Translations under genes and position numbers: made by a program | Notes under the pieces: model-generated | Seen by the model: the letters and a program-made list of their open reading frames with translations, nothing else | What the model was told of the DNA's origin: nothing | The model's database searches: none | Assembly: GCA_017937925.1 (NCBI GenBank) | Contig: JAGBCQ010000022.1 | Coordinates: 1-64,000, forward strand | DNA length: 64,000 nucleotides | Direction of reading: 5' to 3' | DNA from: Paraprevotella sp. | GTDB taxonomy: Bacteria; Bacteroidota; Bacteroidia; Bacteroidales; Bacteroidaceae | Shown: in pieces, positions 35,700 to 45,165 of the stretch | How positions within the stretch are numbered: the stretch's first letter is position 1 | Layout of the letters: each line of letters begins with the position of its first letter

Positions 35700-37166
35700 A
35701 TGAATAAATATATCAGAACAACACTCATTGCACTTGTCACCATCTTCATTTCGGGATGTGACGATTGGCTTGACATCAGTCCGAAGACACAAATCAAGTC
35801 GGACGACAACTATGCTAGCGAACAAGGTTATAAAGACGCTTTGACCGGAGTCTATCTGCTTATGGCTAATGAAAGCTTATACGGAAAGGAACTGACTTTC
35901 GGTATGACCGATGCCATGGCACAGTATTACACAGGTATGCGAAGCAATAACACCTATACTTATGATGCTGCTTTCGATTACGATAATACGGAATGTGAAT
36001 CACGCATCAATTCCATTTGGAGTAATATGTACACGGCACTTGCAAACTTAAATGAACTCATCAAACATATTGACCAAAGTGACGCTTCAATGTTTACCGG
36101 TCGTAACAGGAACTTGATACGAGGCGAGGCTTATGCGCTAAGAGCATTCATGCACTTCGACTTGGCTCGTTTGTGGGGAAGTTCATACGTTGCCGACAAG
36201 AATGACAAATGTATTCCTTATATGAAACACGTAACGGCAGACATCACCCCGTTATCTACTGTAGAAGAAGTCATCAACCTGGCCTTGGCAGATTTGGAAG
36301 TTGCACAAACAGAATTGCGTTGCGACCCGGTCATAGCTACCAACCAAGGCATGCCGGACATGGACGAAGGTTATGAACACGACCGCACGTTTAAGATGAA
36401 TTACTATGCAACCAAGTTACTTGAAGCGCGTATGCAATTATATGCCGGACGCTATTCGGAAGCACTATCAGCTGCTAAGGAGGTCATCAACCAAAATACG
36501 TTCTATTGGACACCCGAAACAGAAATTACTACATCAGATGGTTCAAATAGGAATCGTATTTTCTCAGAAGAATTAGTTTTCTGCTTGTACGACTCCAACC
36601 TTCGCAGTCGTTATTCCACTTATTTCACGACAGTTGAGAACGGACTACTTATGAACGAAGCCGGTTACCAAGCTGTTTACGAACTTTATAATCCCGGTTT
36701 CTCCGGTGATTACCGTTATGCTTATCAAAACGAAGAATTAGACGGTAATTACTTCAACACCAAACTCATGCAACCGACATCCGGAAATACTCAATTCATG
36801 TTCCGTATTCCGTTAATGCGATTGAGCGAAGCTTACTATATCGCAGCCGAATGTGAACTTGAACTCAACCAAGACATTCCTACTTGCATCGGTTATCTGA
36901 ACACCGTTCGCTCACATCGCAACCTTACCGATGGTATTCAAACAACTATCAGCAAGACGGAAGCGCGTGATGAAATTCTCAAGGAATATCGCAAAGAGTT
37001 TATGTGCGAAGGTCAGTTGTACTATTATTACAAACGTTTAAACTTCACTGCCATACCAATTGTAACGGCAGTAGGCAACACAGTAACAACCAACTATGTA
37101 GAACCCAATTACATCTTCCCACTTCCGGACGATGAAATAGAATATGGAGGACGAAATGATGAATAA
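35700..37166 (+). CDS. SusD/RagB family nutrient-binding lipoprotein
   Basis: A 488-aa outer-membrane lipoprotein with a lipobox at IFISGC (Cys20) followed by DDWLDISPK, the usual SusD start. TPR-like helices follow, including EAYALRAFMHFDLARLWG, and the C-terminal SusD block RLSEAYYIAAECELELN. It also has ILKEYRKEFMCEGQLYYYYK (R-KE-F-GEG type). It serves as the lid of the SusC transporter. The longest frame begins at a TTG (35691); the ATG at 35700 gives a proper lipoprotein signal and is preferred. The gene is 12 bases after susC. Confidence 0.94.
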   Translation: MNKYIRTTLIALVTIFISGCDDWLDISPKTQIKSDDNYASEQGYKDALTGVYLLMANESLYGKELTFGMTDAMAQYYTGMRSNNTYTYDAAFDYDNTECESRINSIWSNMYTALANLNELIKHIDQSDASMFTGRNRNLIRGEAYALRAFMHFDLARLWGSSYVADKNDKCIPYMKHVTADITPLSTVEEVINLALADLEVAQTELRCDPVIATNQGMPDMDEGYEHDRTFKMNYYATKLLEARMQLYAGRYSEALSAAKEVINQNTFYWTPETEITTSDGSNRNRIFSEELVFCLYDSNLRSRYSTYFTTVENGLLMNEAGYQAVYELYNPGFSGDYRYAYQNEELDGNYFNTKLMQPTSGNTQFMFRIPLMRLSEAYYIAAECELELNQDIPTCIGYLNTVRSHRNLTDGIQTTISKTEARDEILKEYRKEFMCEGQLYYYYKRLNFTAIPIVTAVGNTVTTNYVEPNYIFPLPDDEIEYGGRNDE

Positions 37167-37932
37167 GAAGCTGCTAAGATACATTACCCTCTTTGGGATG
37201 AGTTCCATTTTGATAATGACACTGACACAGTGTAAGGAAAACGAAATGATGGACTTCAGTTTGGATGGTAGTATTTACTTTTATGAAACAGATACGTTGA
37301 ATGCCGTTGAGAGAATTGTTACTGAGGAGAACTATTCTTTTGCACTCGTCAATTCATCTTTAATGGAAGATACTATTAAGGTAAGAGTAAAACTCATGGG
37401 CGCAGTAGCCGATTACGACCGAACTTTCAAAGCGGTAGCTATCGCTGATAGTAGTACTGCCATCGAAGGAGTTCACTATAAGTTGTTGGATGGCGTCATG
37501 AAAGCCGGCGAGTACATTTCCTACCTTCCGGTCGTACTCTATCGCACAGCCGACACCAAGGAGCAAAAAGTCAGCGTATATCTACGTATTTCCCAAACGA
37601 ACGATTTAGGAGCCGGCAATGCCAATCTGATAAATTATCGTATCAGTTGGGCTGATATGCTGATGAAACCCAAGAATTGGCCCTATTATTTCGGTTCATA
37701 CAGCAACAACAAATACCGTTTTGCCATCGACGTGTTAGGAATGACAGAATGGCCTCAAGCCGATCGTTTCTATGACGGAGTAAGTGGAGGCGTATTTACA
37801 ATTTCCGAATTGCAGTTGTTCGCCAACCAATTGAACGAAGCATACGCCGAATACAGAAAAACTCATGATCCTATCTATATGGACGAGAACGCGGACGAAC
37901 TTGTAGAGATTTACTATTCTCCTGAAAGCTAA
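37156..37932 (+). CDS. DUF4843 family lipoprotein
   Basis: A 258-aa protein with a lipoprotein signal (MMNKKLLRYITLFGMSSILI, lipobox Cys near residue 26 in TLTQC). The single extracytoplasmic domain resembles DUF4843: VRVKLMGAVADYDRTFK, GVHYKLLDG and the C-terminal half with YYFGSYSNNKYRFAID. The ATG at 37156 follows a GGAGGA sequence inside the susD end and overlaps susD by 11 bases. The family accompanies SusC/SusD pairs and is thought to be surface exposed; its ligand is unknown. Assignment rests on motif recall and position. Confidence 0.75.
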   Translation: MMNKKLLRYITLFGMSSILIMTLTQCKENEMMDFSLDGSIYFYETDTLNAVERIVTEENYSFALVNSSLMEDTIKVRVKLMGAVADYDRTFKAVAIADSSTAIEGVHYKLLDGVMKAGEYISYLPVVLYRTADTKEQKVSVYLRISQTNDLGAGNANLINYRISWADMLMKPKNWPYYFGSYSNNKYRFAIDVLGMTEWPQADRFYDGVSGGVFTISELQLFANQLNEAYAEYRKTHDPIYMDENADELVEIYYSPES

Positions 37933-37949
37933 CACCAAAACAAGCAACC

Positions 37950-39614
37950 ATGAACATCAGACAAAAAATACAAAGCCTCATCATAGCGCTCATTCTATCG
38001 AACATTCTAACCGGATGCTATAAGGACGAAGGAAGTTACGACTATGGAATACTTAATGAAATCAGTGTTCAATCACCCATCGTCGGGAGCCGGTTTGCGG
38101 TTGACAGATACGATGAGATTGAAATCAATCCTGTATTGGACTTTTCCGGTAGTATAATACCTGACGACCAACTTGAGTTCCGTTGGGAAATGTACATTGA
38201 CGATTGGGCCAATGCCGAAGCTAAGGCCACCGTACTTGGATATGAGAAAAACCTGAAAACTATCATTTCCCGCCCCGCCAGTACGGACGATTACGCTTTG
38301 ATGCTAACCGTTACCAATAAAGAGAACGGCACCAGCTATCAGTTCAAATATGCATTGAGCGTACAACCCAGCGTGTTATCCGGCATCATGGTTTTACAAG
38401 AGAACCGGCAAGGCGAAATGCGTTTGGATTATTTGGCATCCACTAATGCCGAACCGGCTTTCGCTGCAACACGCCATTTGAAGGACGTTTATAAAACAGC
38501 CAATAATGGTGCGAACCTATCAGGCAAACCCTTAGGCGTTTCTTATTCCGTTCTGACTAAAAGTTCATACGAACCACAAGTCAAGAACTTATACATTTGG
38601 ACCGACAGAGAAGTGGCACGTACAGATGCCACCGATTTCACTTGCCTTTACAGTAACACAGAACTGTTCCAAGTTGTTCCTGAAGTAATCAATATTAAGA
38701 ACATCATTCGTTTCGGTTATAGTTACACTTTTATGGTCAACAATGGCGAAGCACACTGCTTGAACCAACAAACATCCTATTCACATGGCTATAAGTTCTC
38801 ACGCCCACTGAAAGGAAACAACAGTTTACCGGAACCCATGCGTTTCTCTAAATGGATATACCAACCTGATATGTTCCCGTCACAAACCGGTTATTCCGCT
38901 ATATTATTTGATGAGATTGGCCAACGTTTCGTAAAAGTGTCAGACGGTATCAATGTTGAACCGCCCTTATTCGCTTTCAACGAACAAACAACCAGCGCTA
39001 AAGCTAAATTCGACGTCAATAATATCGGTAAGGACTTGATTTTTATGGGTAAAGGGAACGCTGGACAAGGTTTTGCGGTCGTAGGCGATGATACGCAACG
39101 AGATATTCTTCGTATGCGTTTCAACATTGCCAACACCGTTACGGACGCCGATGGCAATACTTTGGTTAACGAACAAGTGTATAACATCCCGATGGCCAAG
39201 TACGATTTGTCCGCTGCCACCGAAGGCAACCAAGCCCGACTGTTCGATTTAGGTCGCTATGCAAATACACTCATCTATGCTACCGACCGCAATATGTACA
39301 CATACGACTTCAGTGCCAAAAGAGCGACACGCATCAATGACGATTTCCCAGAAGGTGAGGAAATCACAGCCATGAAGATTTACAATGTTGAAACATATAC
39401 AGAGAATCTTACTAATGTCAGCGGCACATTGCTTTATGTCGCTACATGGAACGGTGAAGAAGGTAAAATTTATGAGTTTGCGCTCAATCGTACAACTTGC
39501 CGTTTAAACAACAGGACCGCCGCTTCTGGCAACTTGAAAGAACCACTCAATGTGTTCGGAGGTATGGAGCGTATTGTTGACATTTGCGTTAAGCCACAAG
39601 GAAGAGGAGATTAA
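37950..39614 (+). CDS. PKD-like family surface lipoprotein
   Basis: A 554-aa lipoprotein (signal MNIRQKIQSLIIALILSNIL, lipobox Cys23 in LTGC) beginning KDEGSYDYGILNEI. This opening is shared by the PKD-like lipoproteins that stand behind SusC/SusD/DUF4843 in many Bacteroidetes. An Ig/PKD-like module (LEFRWEMYIDD, DDYALMLTVTNKENGTSYQF; about 60-135) is followed by a larger region with repeated beta-propeller-like strands (FDLGRYANTLIYATDRNMYT, TLLYVATWNGEEGKIYEFAL). It is likely an accessory binding protein of the transporter. No catalytic motif is visible. Confidence 0.78.
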   Translation: MNIRQKIQSLIIALILSNILTGCYKDEGSYDYGILNEISVQSPIVGSRFAVDRYDEIEINPVLDFSGSIIPDDQLEFRWEMYIDDWANAEAKATVLGYEKNLKTIISRPASTDDYALMLTVTNKENGTSYQFKYALSVQPSVLSGIMVLQENRQGEMRLDYLASTNAEPAFAATRHLKDVYKTANNGANLSGKPLGVSYSVLTKSSYEPQVKNLYIWTDREVARTDATDFTCLYSNTELFQVVPEVINIKNIIRFGYSYTFMVNNGEAHCLNQQTSYSHGYKFSRPLKGNNSLPEPMRFSKWIYQPDMFPSQTGYSAILFDEIGQRFVKVSDGINVEPPLFAFNEQTTSAKAKFDVNNIGKDLIFMGKGNAGQGFAVVGDDTQRDILRMRFNIANTVTDADGNTLVNEQVYNIPMAKYDLSAATEGNQARLFDLGRYANTLIYATDRNMYTYDFSAKRATRINDDFPEGEEITAMKIYNVETYTENLTNVSGTLLYVATWNGEEGKIYEFALNRTTCRLNNRTAASGNLKEPLNVFGGMERIVDICVKPQGRGD

Positions 39615-39641
39615 GACAAAACTTAAAATATACATTATACA

Positions 39642-41642
39642 ATGAAAAAGCTAACGACTCTGCTGATATTGTTACTTACGGTATTCGGCAATATTTGTGC
39701 AAATGAAGAAAAGAGCGGTGTTCAATTCGTTCCACAATACATTATCGAAGGAACAAAGAACAACCAAGTCATCTACAATCCCGCAGGAACCATATTAGAG
39801 AATGAAACCAACATCAAGTGCGTCATCTACTATTGGATGCCCGACTTCCATTGGGAAGCATTCGATTTGCCAATCACGCAAAAGGAAGGCAAATGGATAG
39901 GAACGTTCAATGCTCCTAAAGAAGCCTCTTTACTGACCTGTAAATTCTATTCCGGCGACAAGACGGACTACGGTTGGCCCGCCACCTACACATCGTTCAT
40001 TCTTGACAAGAATAAAAACAACAAACCTACCGCCAACATTGGTTGGGCTTTGTTGCGCAGTGACGAGTCTAAGTCCATTCCCGGATTGTTGGCAGATTCT
40101 GCAGCAACACCTATTGCCGGCGATGTTGTGATGATGTGGTTCAACAATGAGTTCCAACGTTTCAATAGCCAATTACCTCACACTTTTGGGTTGTTGGTGA
40201 AGGCTTTGAACAGATATAAGAGAGGAGAGAAAAACGACATTCTCCGACAAAACATTGAACAGTTCCTTGCCAATGACAAGTTGAAACTATCCAACCAAGA
40301 CTGGGTGGACATCTATGAAGTAGCCAAATTCACACTCAGCGACAAAGAACTAGCAGCACGCATAGAGCAAAAAGAAAAAGAAGAATATCCAGATGGTATA
40401 TTGAGTCGCGACAAGGAAGTATGGCGCATCTCCCAACTCTTCGTAAAGGAGCAGGACCAGGCACAAAAGGACTTCAAAAAGTTTATGAAACGCTTCCCCA
40501 CAAAGAAGTTCTTGAACGCCCGCTCACAAAACTCCGAATTGTTCTACAGCAAAATATTCCGTTCGGTCATCTACGACCGCATTATGAGAGCAGATGATTA
40601 CAGTAACCTCAAAAAGTTCATCCACGATATACCTTACGACGAACTGATTACAACCCATTGGCATGTCGTTGAAGTTTGTTTCAATAACGGACAAGTTACC
40701 CCCGAGAAATTATTGCCCCACTCCACGCTTATCATCAACGAAATGATGACACGCCCTCAACTGACGAATGCACAAAAACTCTACTCGCCTTCTGAATGGG
40801 AAAGTGTGAAATTGCAAAAATACAGTATGGCATTGTTTGCTCACGCTAGAATATTGGCAGCACTGGGACAAACAGATGAAGCTTATCGTTACGCACAAAT
40901 GGTCTATCCGCTCTATACGAATAAAACCACTTTTTTCACCGAGTTCTACAGCGGTCTGTTACAAAAGAAGAATATGCAGGAGGAATTGGTGGAATACATA
41001 AAAGGTTGTGTCAACACCAATGCAGTGACTCAAGAAATGCTGGATATTTTAAAAGCCGATTATTTGAAAACCAACGACGCGAGCGGTTTTGAGGCGTACT
41101 TGGATTCTTTCCGAAACAAAGACAAGGAAACGGAGGCCAAAGAACACGCCATCAGTCAAATCATCAATGAGCCTATCCATCTGTACGAACTCGACAAATT
41201 GGGCGGCGGCCGTGTCAATCTGGCGGACAAGAAAGGAAAAATCCTGTTCATCGACTTTTGGGCGACATGGTGCGGTCCTTGCAAGGCATCCATGCCGGGC
41301 GGACAAATGGCGGTTGACCGATATAAGGACGACCCCAATGTGGAATTTTATTTCATCGATACCAACGAAACGGCAAAGAACTACCGTCAAAAGGTTGCCG
41401 ACTTCATCAAGAGCAAAGGATACACTTTCAACGTACTGTTCGATGAAGGCGAGCCGGGCAAACAAGACAAGGTTTTCAAAGATTATTGCAAGTCATTCCA
41501 CACTTCAGGTATTCCTTTGAAAATGATTATTGACGGTGAGGGACGCTTACGCTGGATGCAAGGAGGCTATCATGGCAGTCCCGTAGGCATGGCCAATGAG
41601 ATTGGTTATATCATTGAACACTTGAAACAAGAAAAGAAATAA
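39642..41642 (+). CDS. exported protein with C-terminal thioredoxin (TlpA-like) domain
   Basis: A 666-aa protein with a signal peptide (LTTLLILLLTVFGNICA) and three parts. First is an N-terminal beta domain (about 25-140, with VIYYWMPDFHWEAFDL). Then comes a helical, TPR-like middle (about 150-500, rich in K/E, e.g. ALGQTDEAYRYAQMVYPLY). The C-terminal TlpA/redoxin domain (about 505-666) has the active site FWATWCGPCKASMPG (Cys544 and Cys547) and cis-Pro in SGIPLKMIIDG. It probably acts as a periplasmic thiol-disulfide reductase or carrier. Its place at the end of the sigma/FecR/SusCD set is conserved in many Bacteroidetes. Confidence 0.87.
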   Translation: MKKLTTLLILLLTVFGNICANEEKSGVQFVPQYIIEGTKNNQVIYNPAGTILENETNIKCVIYYWMPDFHWEAFDLPITQKEGKWIGTFNAPKEASLLTCKFYSGDKTDYGWPATYTSFILDKNKNNKPTANIGWALLRSDESKSIPGLLADSAATPIAGDVVMMWFNNEFQRFNSQLPHTFGLLVKALNRYKRGEKNDILRQNIEQFLANDKLKLSNQDWVDIYEVAKFTLSDKELAARIEQKEKEEYPDGILSRDKEVWRISQLFVKEQDQAQKDFKKFMKRFPTKKFLNARSQNSELFYSKIFRSVIYDRIMRADDYSNLKKFIHDIPYDELITTHWHVVEVCFNNGQVTPEKLLPHSTLIINEMMTRPQLTNAQKLYSPSEWESVKLQKYSMALFAHARILAALGQTDEAYRYAQMVYPLYTNKTTFFTEFYSGLLQKKNMQEELVEYIKGCVNTNAVTQEMLDILKADYLKTNDASGFEAYLDSFRNKDKETEAKEHAISQIINEPIHLYELDKLGGGRVNLADKKGKILFIDFWATWCGPCKASMPGGQMAVDRYKDDPNVEFYFIDTNETAKNYRQKVADFIKSKGYTFNVLFDEGEPGKQDKVFKDYCKSFHTSGIPLKMIIDGEGRLRWMQGGYHGSPVGMANEIGYIIEHLKQEKK

Positions 41643-41690
41643 GAAGAGCAACAAAATACATTTATTTATTCACTTAAAAAAACAAAGATT

Positions 41691-43211
41691 ATGAAGAAAA
41701 TTTTACTCCCTTTGTGCGCTTTGGCATTCACTGTAGCGAATGTAAGCGCTGAGAAGCAATTGGTAAAACAAACCAATTGGGGTATTACATTGGACGAGAG
41801 CGGTGCAGAGTCTGCTCGCACTGACAATGGTGGTACAACTTACTACTACGACAAGAACAACAATTTGGTTCTTGAAGCTTTAGCCGGCGGTTATACTCAG
41901 TACTCTTACACTTACACTGCCGATGGCAAACTAGACAAAAAATTCAACCAATCCTGGTCTCAATCTAAAGGTTGGGAAACAAGTGGTTACACCAAGAACG
42001 TTTACGACGCAGAGGGCAACCTGTTGAGAGCTGAAACTTACAACTTGAAGGACTCTCTTATGTCTGTTAACGAGTATTCCGGTTATGTGAACGGTTGCTA
42101 TGCTAAAATGGAAAACAAATATGGTAACGGTGAGATTTACTACTCTCAAACTTACGGCTACACTTGGAATGAGAACAACCAACCACTTACCATGATTTCT
42201 TACTCCGGTGAGTTTGAGACAGCTAACCAAATGACCACTTACACCTACAACGCTAATGGACAACTCGAAACCGAAAGCACACAGTACAGCGATGGTGTCG
42301 GCGGTTGGATGGACCCTCACATGACAAATACTTACTATTACAATGCCGATGGCAACATCGACCACGTATGGCAATACCAAAACGGACGTTGGGGTGTATT
42401 TGTTACTGATGCTGTTTACACTTACGCTAACCTTGACGCAGCTTACGTTCCAACCATCACATCAATTGAAGCAGGCGAGGCTAACACCGTAAAATTGGTT
42501 TGGACAGCTGTTGAAGGTGCAACCGCCTACAAGGTTATCTTCGACCAAACAGTAGCTGAGGTAACTGAAACCACTTTCACCACTTCTACTCTTTTGGACG
42601 GTTCACACAACTTCTACGTGTTGGCTGTTGTAAACGGCGAGGATAAGAACGTATCTGACGTGGCAACTTGCAGCGTGAAGGACGAAGGTAAGAAACCGGC
42701 TACCGACTTTGCTATGGGTGCTATTACATTAGGCGAAAATGATTGGGGCGGAGTTGCTTACAACATTGAAGTTAGCTGGACGCTTCCAACCAACGCTTCT
42801 CCTATTACCGGCATTAAGGTTTATTATGGTGAAAGTTCATACGATTATGTATCTGTTGCCGACGTAACCGCTACAAGCGCTACCATCCAACTAGGAGAGT
42901 ATGCTGTACGTGTTTATGACACTGAATTGTACGAATACACCGATGGTAAGGATTTGACTTTCTCTGTAGTCATCAGCTATGCTACCGGTGATTCAGAGCG
43001 TTCAAACACTGTGACTTGCAACCCTCACAATATTGCTACCGATATCCAAACTGTCGTTGCTAATGGCGCAACTGAAAATGCTGACGTTTACACCGTTTCA
43101 GGTATCTGCGTTCGCAAGAATGTGAAGACTGCCGACGCTGTCAACGGATTGGCTAAGGGTATCTACGTAATTAAGAGTGGCAAAGCAACCCAAAAAGTTA
43201 CTGTGAAGTAA
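41691..43211 (+). CDS. exported YD/RHS-like repeat and Fn3-like protein with a T9SS-type C-terminal domain
   Basis: A 506-aa protein with a signal peptide ending NVSAE. Residues about 40-235 contain tandem YD/RHS-like strands such as YTYTADGKLDKKF, NVYDAEGNLLRAE, YTYNANGQLETES and YYYNADGNIDHVW. Two Fn3-like beta domains follow (VPTITSIEAGEANTVKLVW; YNIEVSWTLPTNASPITGIK). The last about 45 residues, VYTVSGICVRKNVKTAD... GLAKGIYVIKSGKATQKVTV, have the form of a Por secretion C-terminal sorting domain. It is probably exported by the T9SS and displayed at the surface. Codon use is regular and GC-rich, suggesting high expression. No enzyme motif is visible; function unknown. Confidence 0.8.
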   Translation: MKKILLPLCALAFTVANVSAEKQLVKQTNWGITLDESGAESARTDNGGTTYYYDKNNNLVLEALAGGYTQYSYTYTADGKLDKKFNQSWSQSKGWETSGYTKNVYDAEGNLLRAETYNLKDSLMSVNEYSGYVNGCYAKMENKYGNGEIYYSQTYGYTWNENNQPLTMISYSGEFETANQMTTYTYNANGQLETESTQYSDGVGGWMDPHMTNTYYYNADGNIDHVWQYQNGRWGVFVTDAVYTYANLDAAYVPTITSIEAGEANTVKLVWTAVEGATAYKVIFDQTVAEVTETTFTTSTLLDGSHNFYVLAVVNGEDKNVSDVATCSVKDEGKKPATDFAMGAITLGENDWGGVAYNIEVSWTLPTNASPITGIKVYYGESSYDYVSVADVTATSATIQLGEYAVRVYDTELYEYTDGKDLTFSVVISYATGDSERSNTVTCNPHNIATDIQTVVANGATENADVYTVSGICVRKNVKTADAVNGLAKGIYVIKSGKATQKVTVK

Positions 43212-43218
43212 TTAGTTT

Positions 43219-44322
43219 ATGAATAAATTTGTTGTTCGTATCATTGCAACCGTAGCTCTATTCCGTATAGATGCTGCGGTTGCTTCTGTTTCAAACTCTC
43301 CCGATGAGCGATTATATACTGTTGTGGAAGACACTTCTGTGGTATTCACCTCATGCGATTCCATTCGTATTTGTGGCACTATGACCACCCCCAAGAAGTG
43401 TAAGAACTTCCCTACGGTGATTTTGATTTCCGGAAGTGGCAAACAGAATCGTGACGGTGATATGGCAGGACATTCCATTTTTCGTGACATTGCCCACCAC
43501 CTCTCAGCAAGGGGCATCGCTGTGTTACGCATGGACGACAGAGGCACAGGACAGAGTACGGGCCGTTACGAATACGCCACAACTGCTGATTTCGCAGCCG
43601 ACGTTCTCGCCGCTTTTGAATATCTGAAAACTAAAAAAGGTATCAACAAAGAACGCATCGGACTGTTAGGACACAGCGAAGGAGCTGCTGCCGCTTGCAT
43701 CGCTGCGGCACAAAACAAAGAGGTGGCTTTCGTGATTAGTTTGGCGGGATTACTTTCCGACGGACTGTCATCCGTCATCTCACAAAACTATGATTTGGTG
43801 GAATCATCTGCCATGAAGGAACGCGACAAGCAACGCTACCACCAGATTATGGCTCTCATGGCACGCACCGCCTACGACTATGCCGATAGCGACAGTCTGC
43901 AAACGAAAATATACGAAAGACATGACTTGTGGAAGTCTGCGGACACCAGTCGTTTCAAAGCTCTTTGGGGCGACGAACAGGACACGTTCCGATTTCCCGT
44001 TTGGTTCTACGCCAACGAGGCTTCAAACCGTTGGTATCGTTTCTTCATTCGCTACAATCCTGCGGACTATATGAAACACATTCATGTACCCTTCCTTGCT
44101 ATCAATGGCGAGAAGGACGCCATGGTCAATGCAAAACTGAATTTGGGTACTGCCCGCCAACTCATGGGGCATAATCCACGCTTCCAAACACTTCTGTTAC
44201 CGGGATTGAACCACTTGCTATTACCTTGCGAGAAAGGAACACCCGATGAGTACCGCTCTATCAAAGCTCCTCTCTCGGCTGATGTCTTGAAAGCTGTAAC
44301 GGATTTTATTCTTACATTATAA
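43219..44322 (+). CDS. alpha/beta hydrolase, exported
   Basis: A 367-aa serine hydrolase with a probable N-terminal signal (VVRIIATVALFRIDAAVAS). The nucleophile elbow is GLLGHSEGAAAA (GxSxG). The oxyanion region is ISGSGKQNRDGDM, the acid is in INGEKDAMV, and the catalytic His is in LLPGLNHLLLP. The group resembles exported Bacteroidetes hydrolases of the S9/dienelactone-hydrolase type, probably esterases or peptidases. It starts 7 bases after the YD/Fn3 gene, suggesting one transcript with it, although no promoter for either was found. Substrate unknown. Confidence 0.87.
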   Translation: MNKFVVRIIATVALFRIDAAVASVSNSPDERLYTVVEDTSVVFTSCDSIRICGTMTTPKKCKNFPTVILISGSGKQNRDGDMAGHSIFRDIAHHLSARGIAVLRMDDRGTGQSTGRYEYATTADFAADVLAAFEYLKTKKGINKERIGLLGHSEGAAAACIAAAQNKEVAFVISLAGLLSDGLSSVISQNYDLVESSAMKERDKQRYHQIMALMARTAYDYADSDSLQTKIYERHDLWKSADTSRFKALWGDEQDTFRFPVWFYANEASNRWYRFFIRYNPADYMKHIHVPFLAINGEKDAMVNAKLNLGTARQLMGHNPRFQTLLLPGLNHLLLPCEKGTPDEYRSIKAPLSADVLKAVTDFILTL

Positions 44323-44323
44323 T

Positions 44324-44349
44324 ATAAAAGGGAGCGCGCTCCCTTTTAT
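44324..44349. terminator. palindromic terminator between the hydrolase and menB
   Basis: AAAAGGGAGC GC GCTCCCTTTT (44326-44347) is a perfect palindrome, extended by AT/AT at the ends and flanked by T on the plus side and A/T on the minus side. It serves two convergent genes. Confidence 0.8.
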
Positions 44350-44355
44350 TGTTTT

Positions 44356-45165
44356 CTACTCTTGCCACTTTGGTCGGCGCTTCTCCAAGAACGCACGTCC
44401 GCCCTCTTGTGCCTCCTCTGTCATGTAGTAAAGCATCGTGGCGTCGCCTGCCAACTCTTGAATACCGGCTTGTCCGTCCAGTTCGGCATTCAATCCCACC
44501 TTTATCATGCGCAGCGCCAACGGACTGAGTTGCATCATCTCTTCTGCCCATGCCACATACTCGTCTTCCAACTGTTCCAATGGCACGACTTTGTTGACCA
44601 ATCCCATATCCAACGCCTCTTGTGCGGTGTACTTACGACACAGGAACCATATCTCACGCGCTTTCTTCTGTCCTACGACACGCGCCAGGTATGACGAACC
44701 GAAACCGGCATCGAAACTGCCCACTCGTGGACCGGTCTGACCGAAGATAGCATTGTCCGAAGCGATGGTCAGGTCGCAAACCACGTGCAACACATGACCG
44801 CCTCCTATGGCAAACCCATTCACGGCGGCTATCACGGGTTTCGGCATGGAACGTATCTGTTTCTGCACTTCGAGCACATTCAGGCGAGGCACTCCGTCGT
44901 TGCCCACATATCCTCCATGTCCTTTGACGTGCATATCGCCGCCACTGCAAAATGCCTTGTCGCCGGCACCTGTCAACACAACGACACGGACGTCCTGACG
45001 ATTCAGACAGATGCGCAAAGCGTCGCTCATCTCCGACACGGTCTGCGGTGTGAAAGCATTGCGCACTTGTGGTCGGTTGATAGTGATACGTGCTATTCCT
45101 TTGTGGAAATCAAAAATGATGTCCTCATATTCCTTGATAATAGTCCACTCTCTATTCATAGTCAT
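44356..45165 (-). CDS. menB: 1,4-dihydroxy-2-naphthoyl-CoA synthase
   Basis: MenB, of the crotonase fold, closes the second ring of the naphthoquinone. The 269-aa protein has [19 protein letters not shown], the [14 protein letters not shown] segment, and the oxyanion part [40 protein letters not shown] and the C-terminal [10 protein letters not shown] are also typical MenB. Its ATG overlaps the menD stop by 4 bases. The normal next gene, menC, is missing here and found 15 kb away on the same strand. Confidence 0.96.
   Translation of the reverse strand: MTMNREWTIIKEYEDIIFDFHKGIARITINRPQVRNAFTPQTVSEMSDALRICLNRQDVRVVVLTGAGDKAFCSGGDMHVKGHGGYVGNDGVPRLNVLEVQKQIRSMPKPVIAAVNGFAIGGGHVLHVVCDLTIASDNAIFGQTGPRVGSFDAGFGSSYLARVVGQKKAREIWFLCRKYTAQEALDMGLVNKVVPLEQLEDEYVAWAEEMMQLSPLALRMIKVGLNAELDGQAGIQELAGDATMLYYMTEEAQEGGRAFLEKRRPKWQE

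Noticed and set aside
41089..41520. Plus-strand frame of 143 codons inside the thioredoxin-domain gene
   Set aside because: It is a +1 shadow of the conserved WCGPC domain; the long frame is intact so no frameshift is needed.
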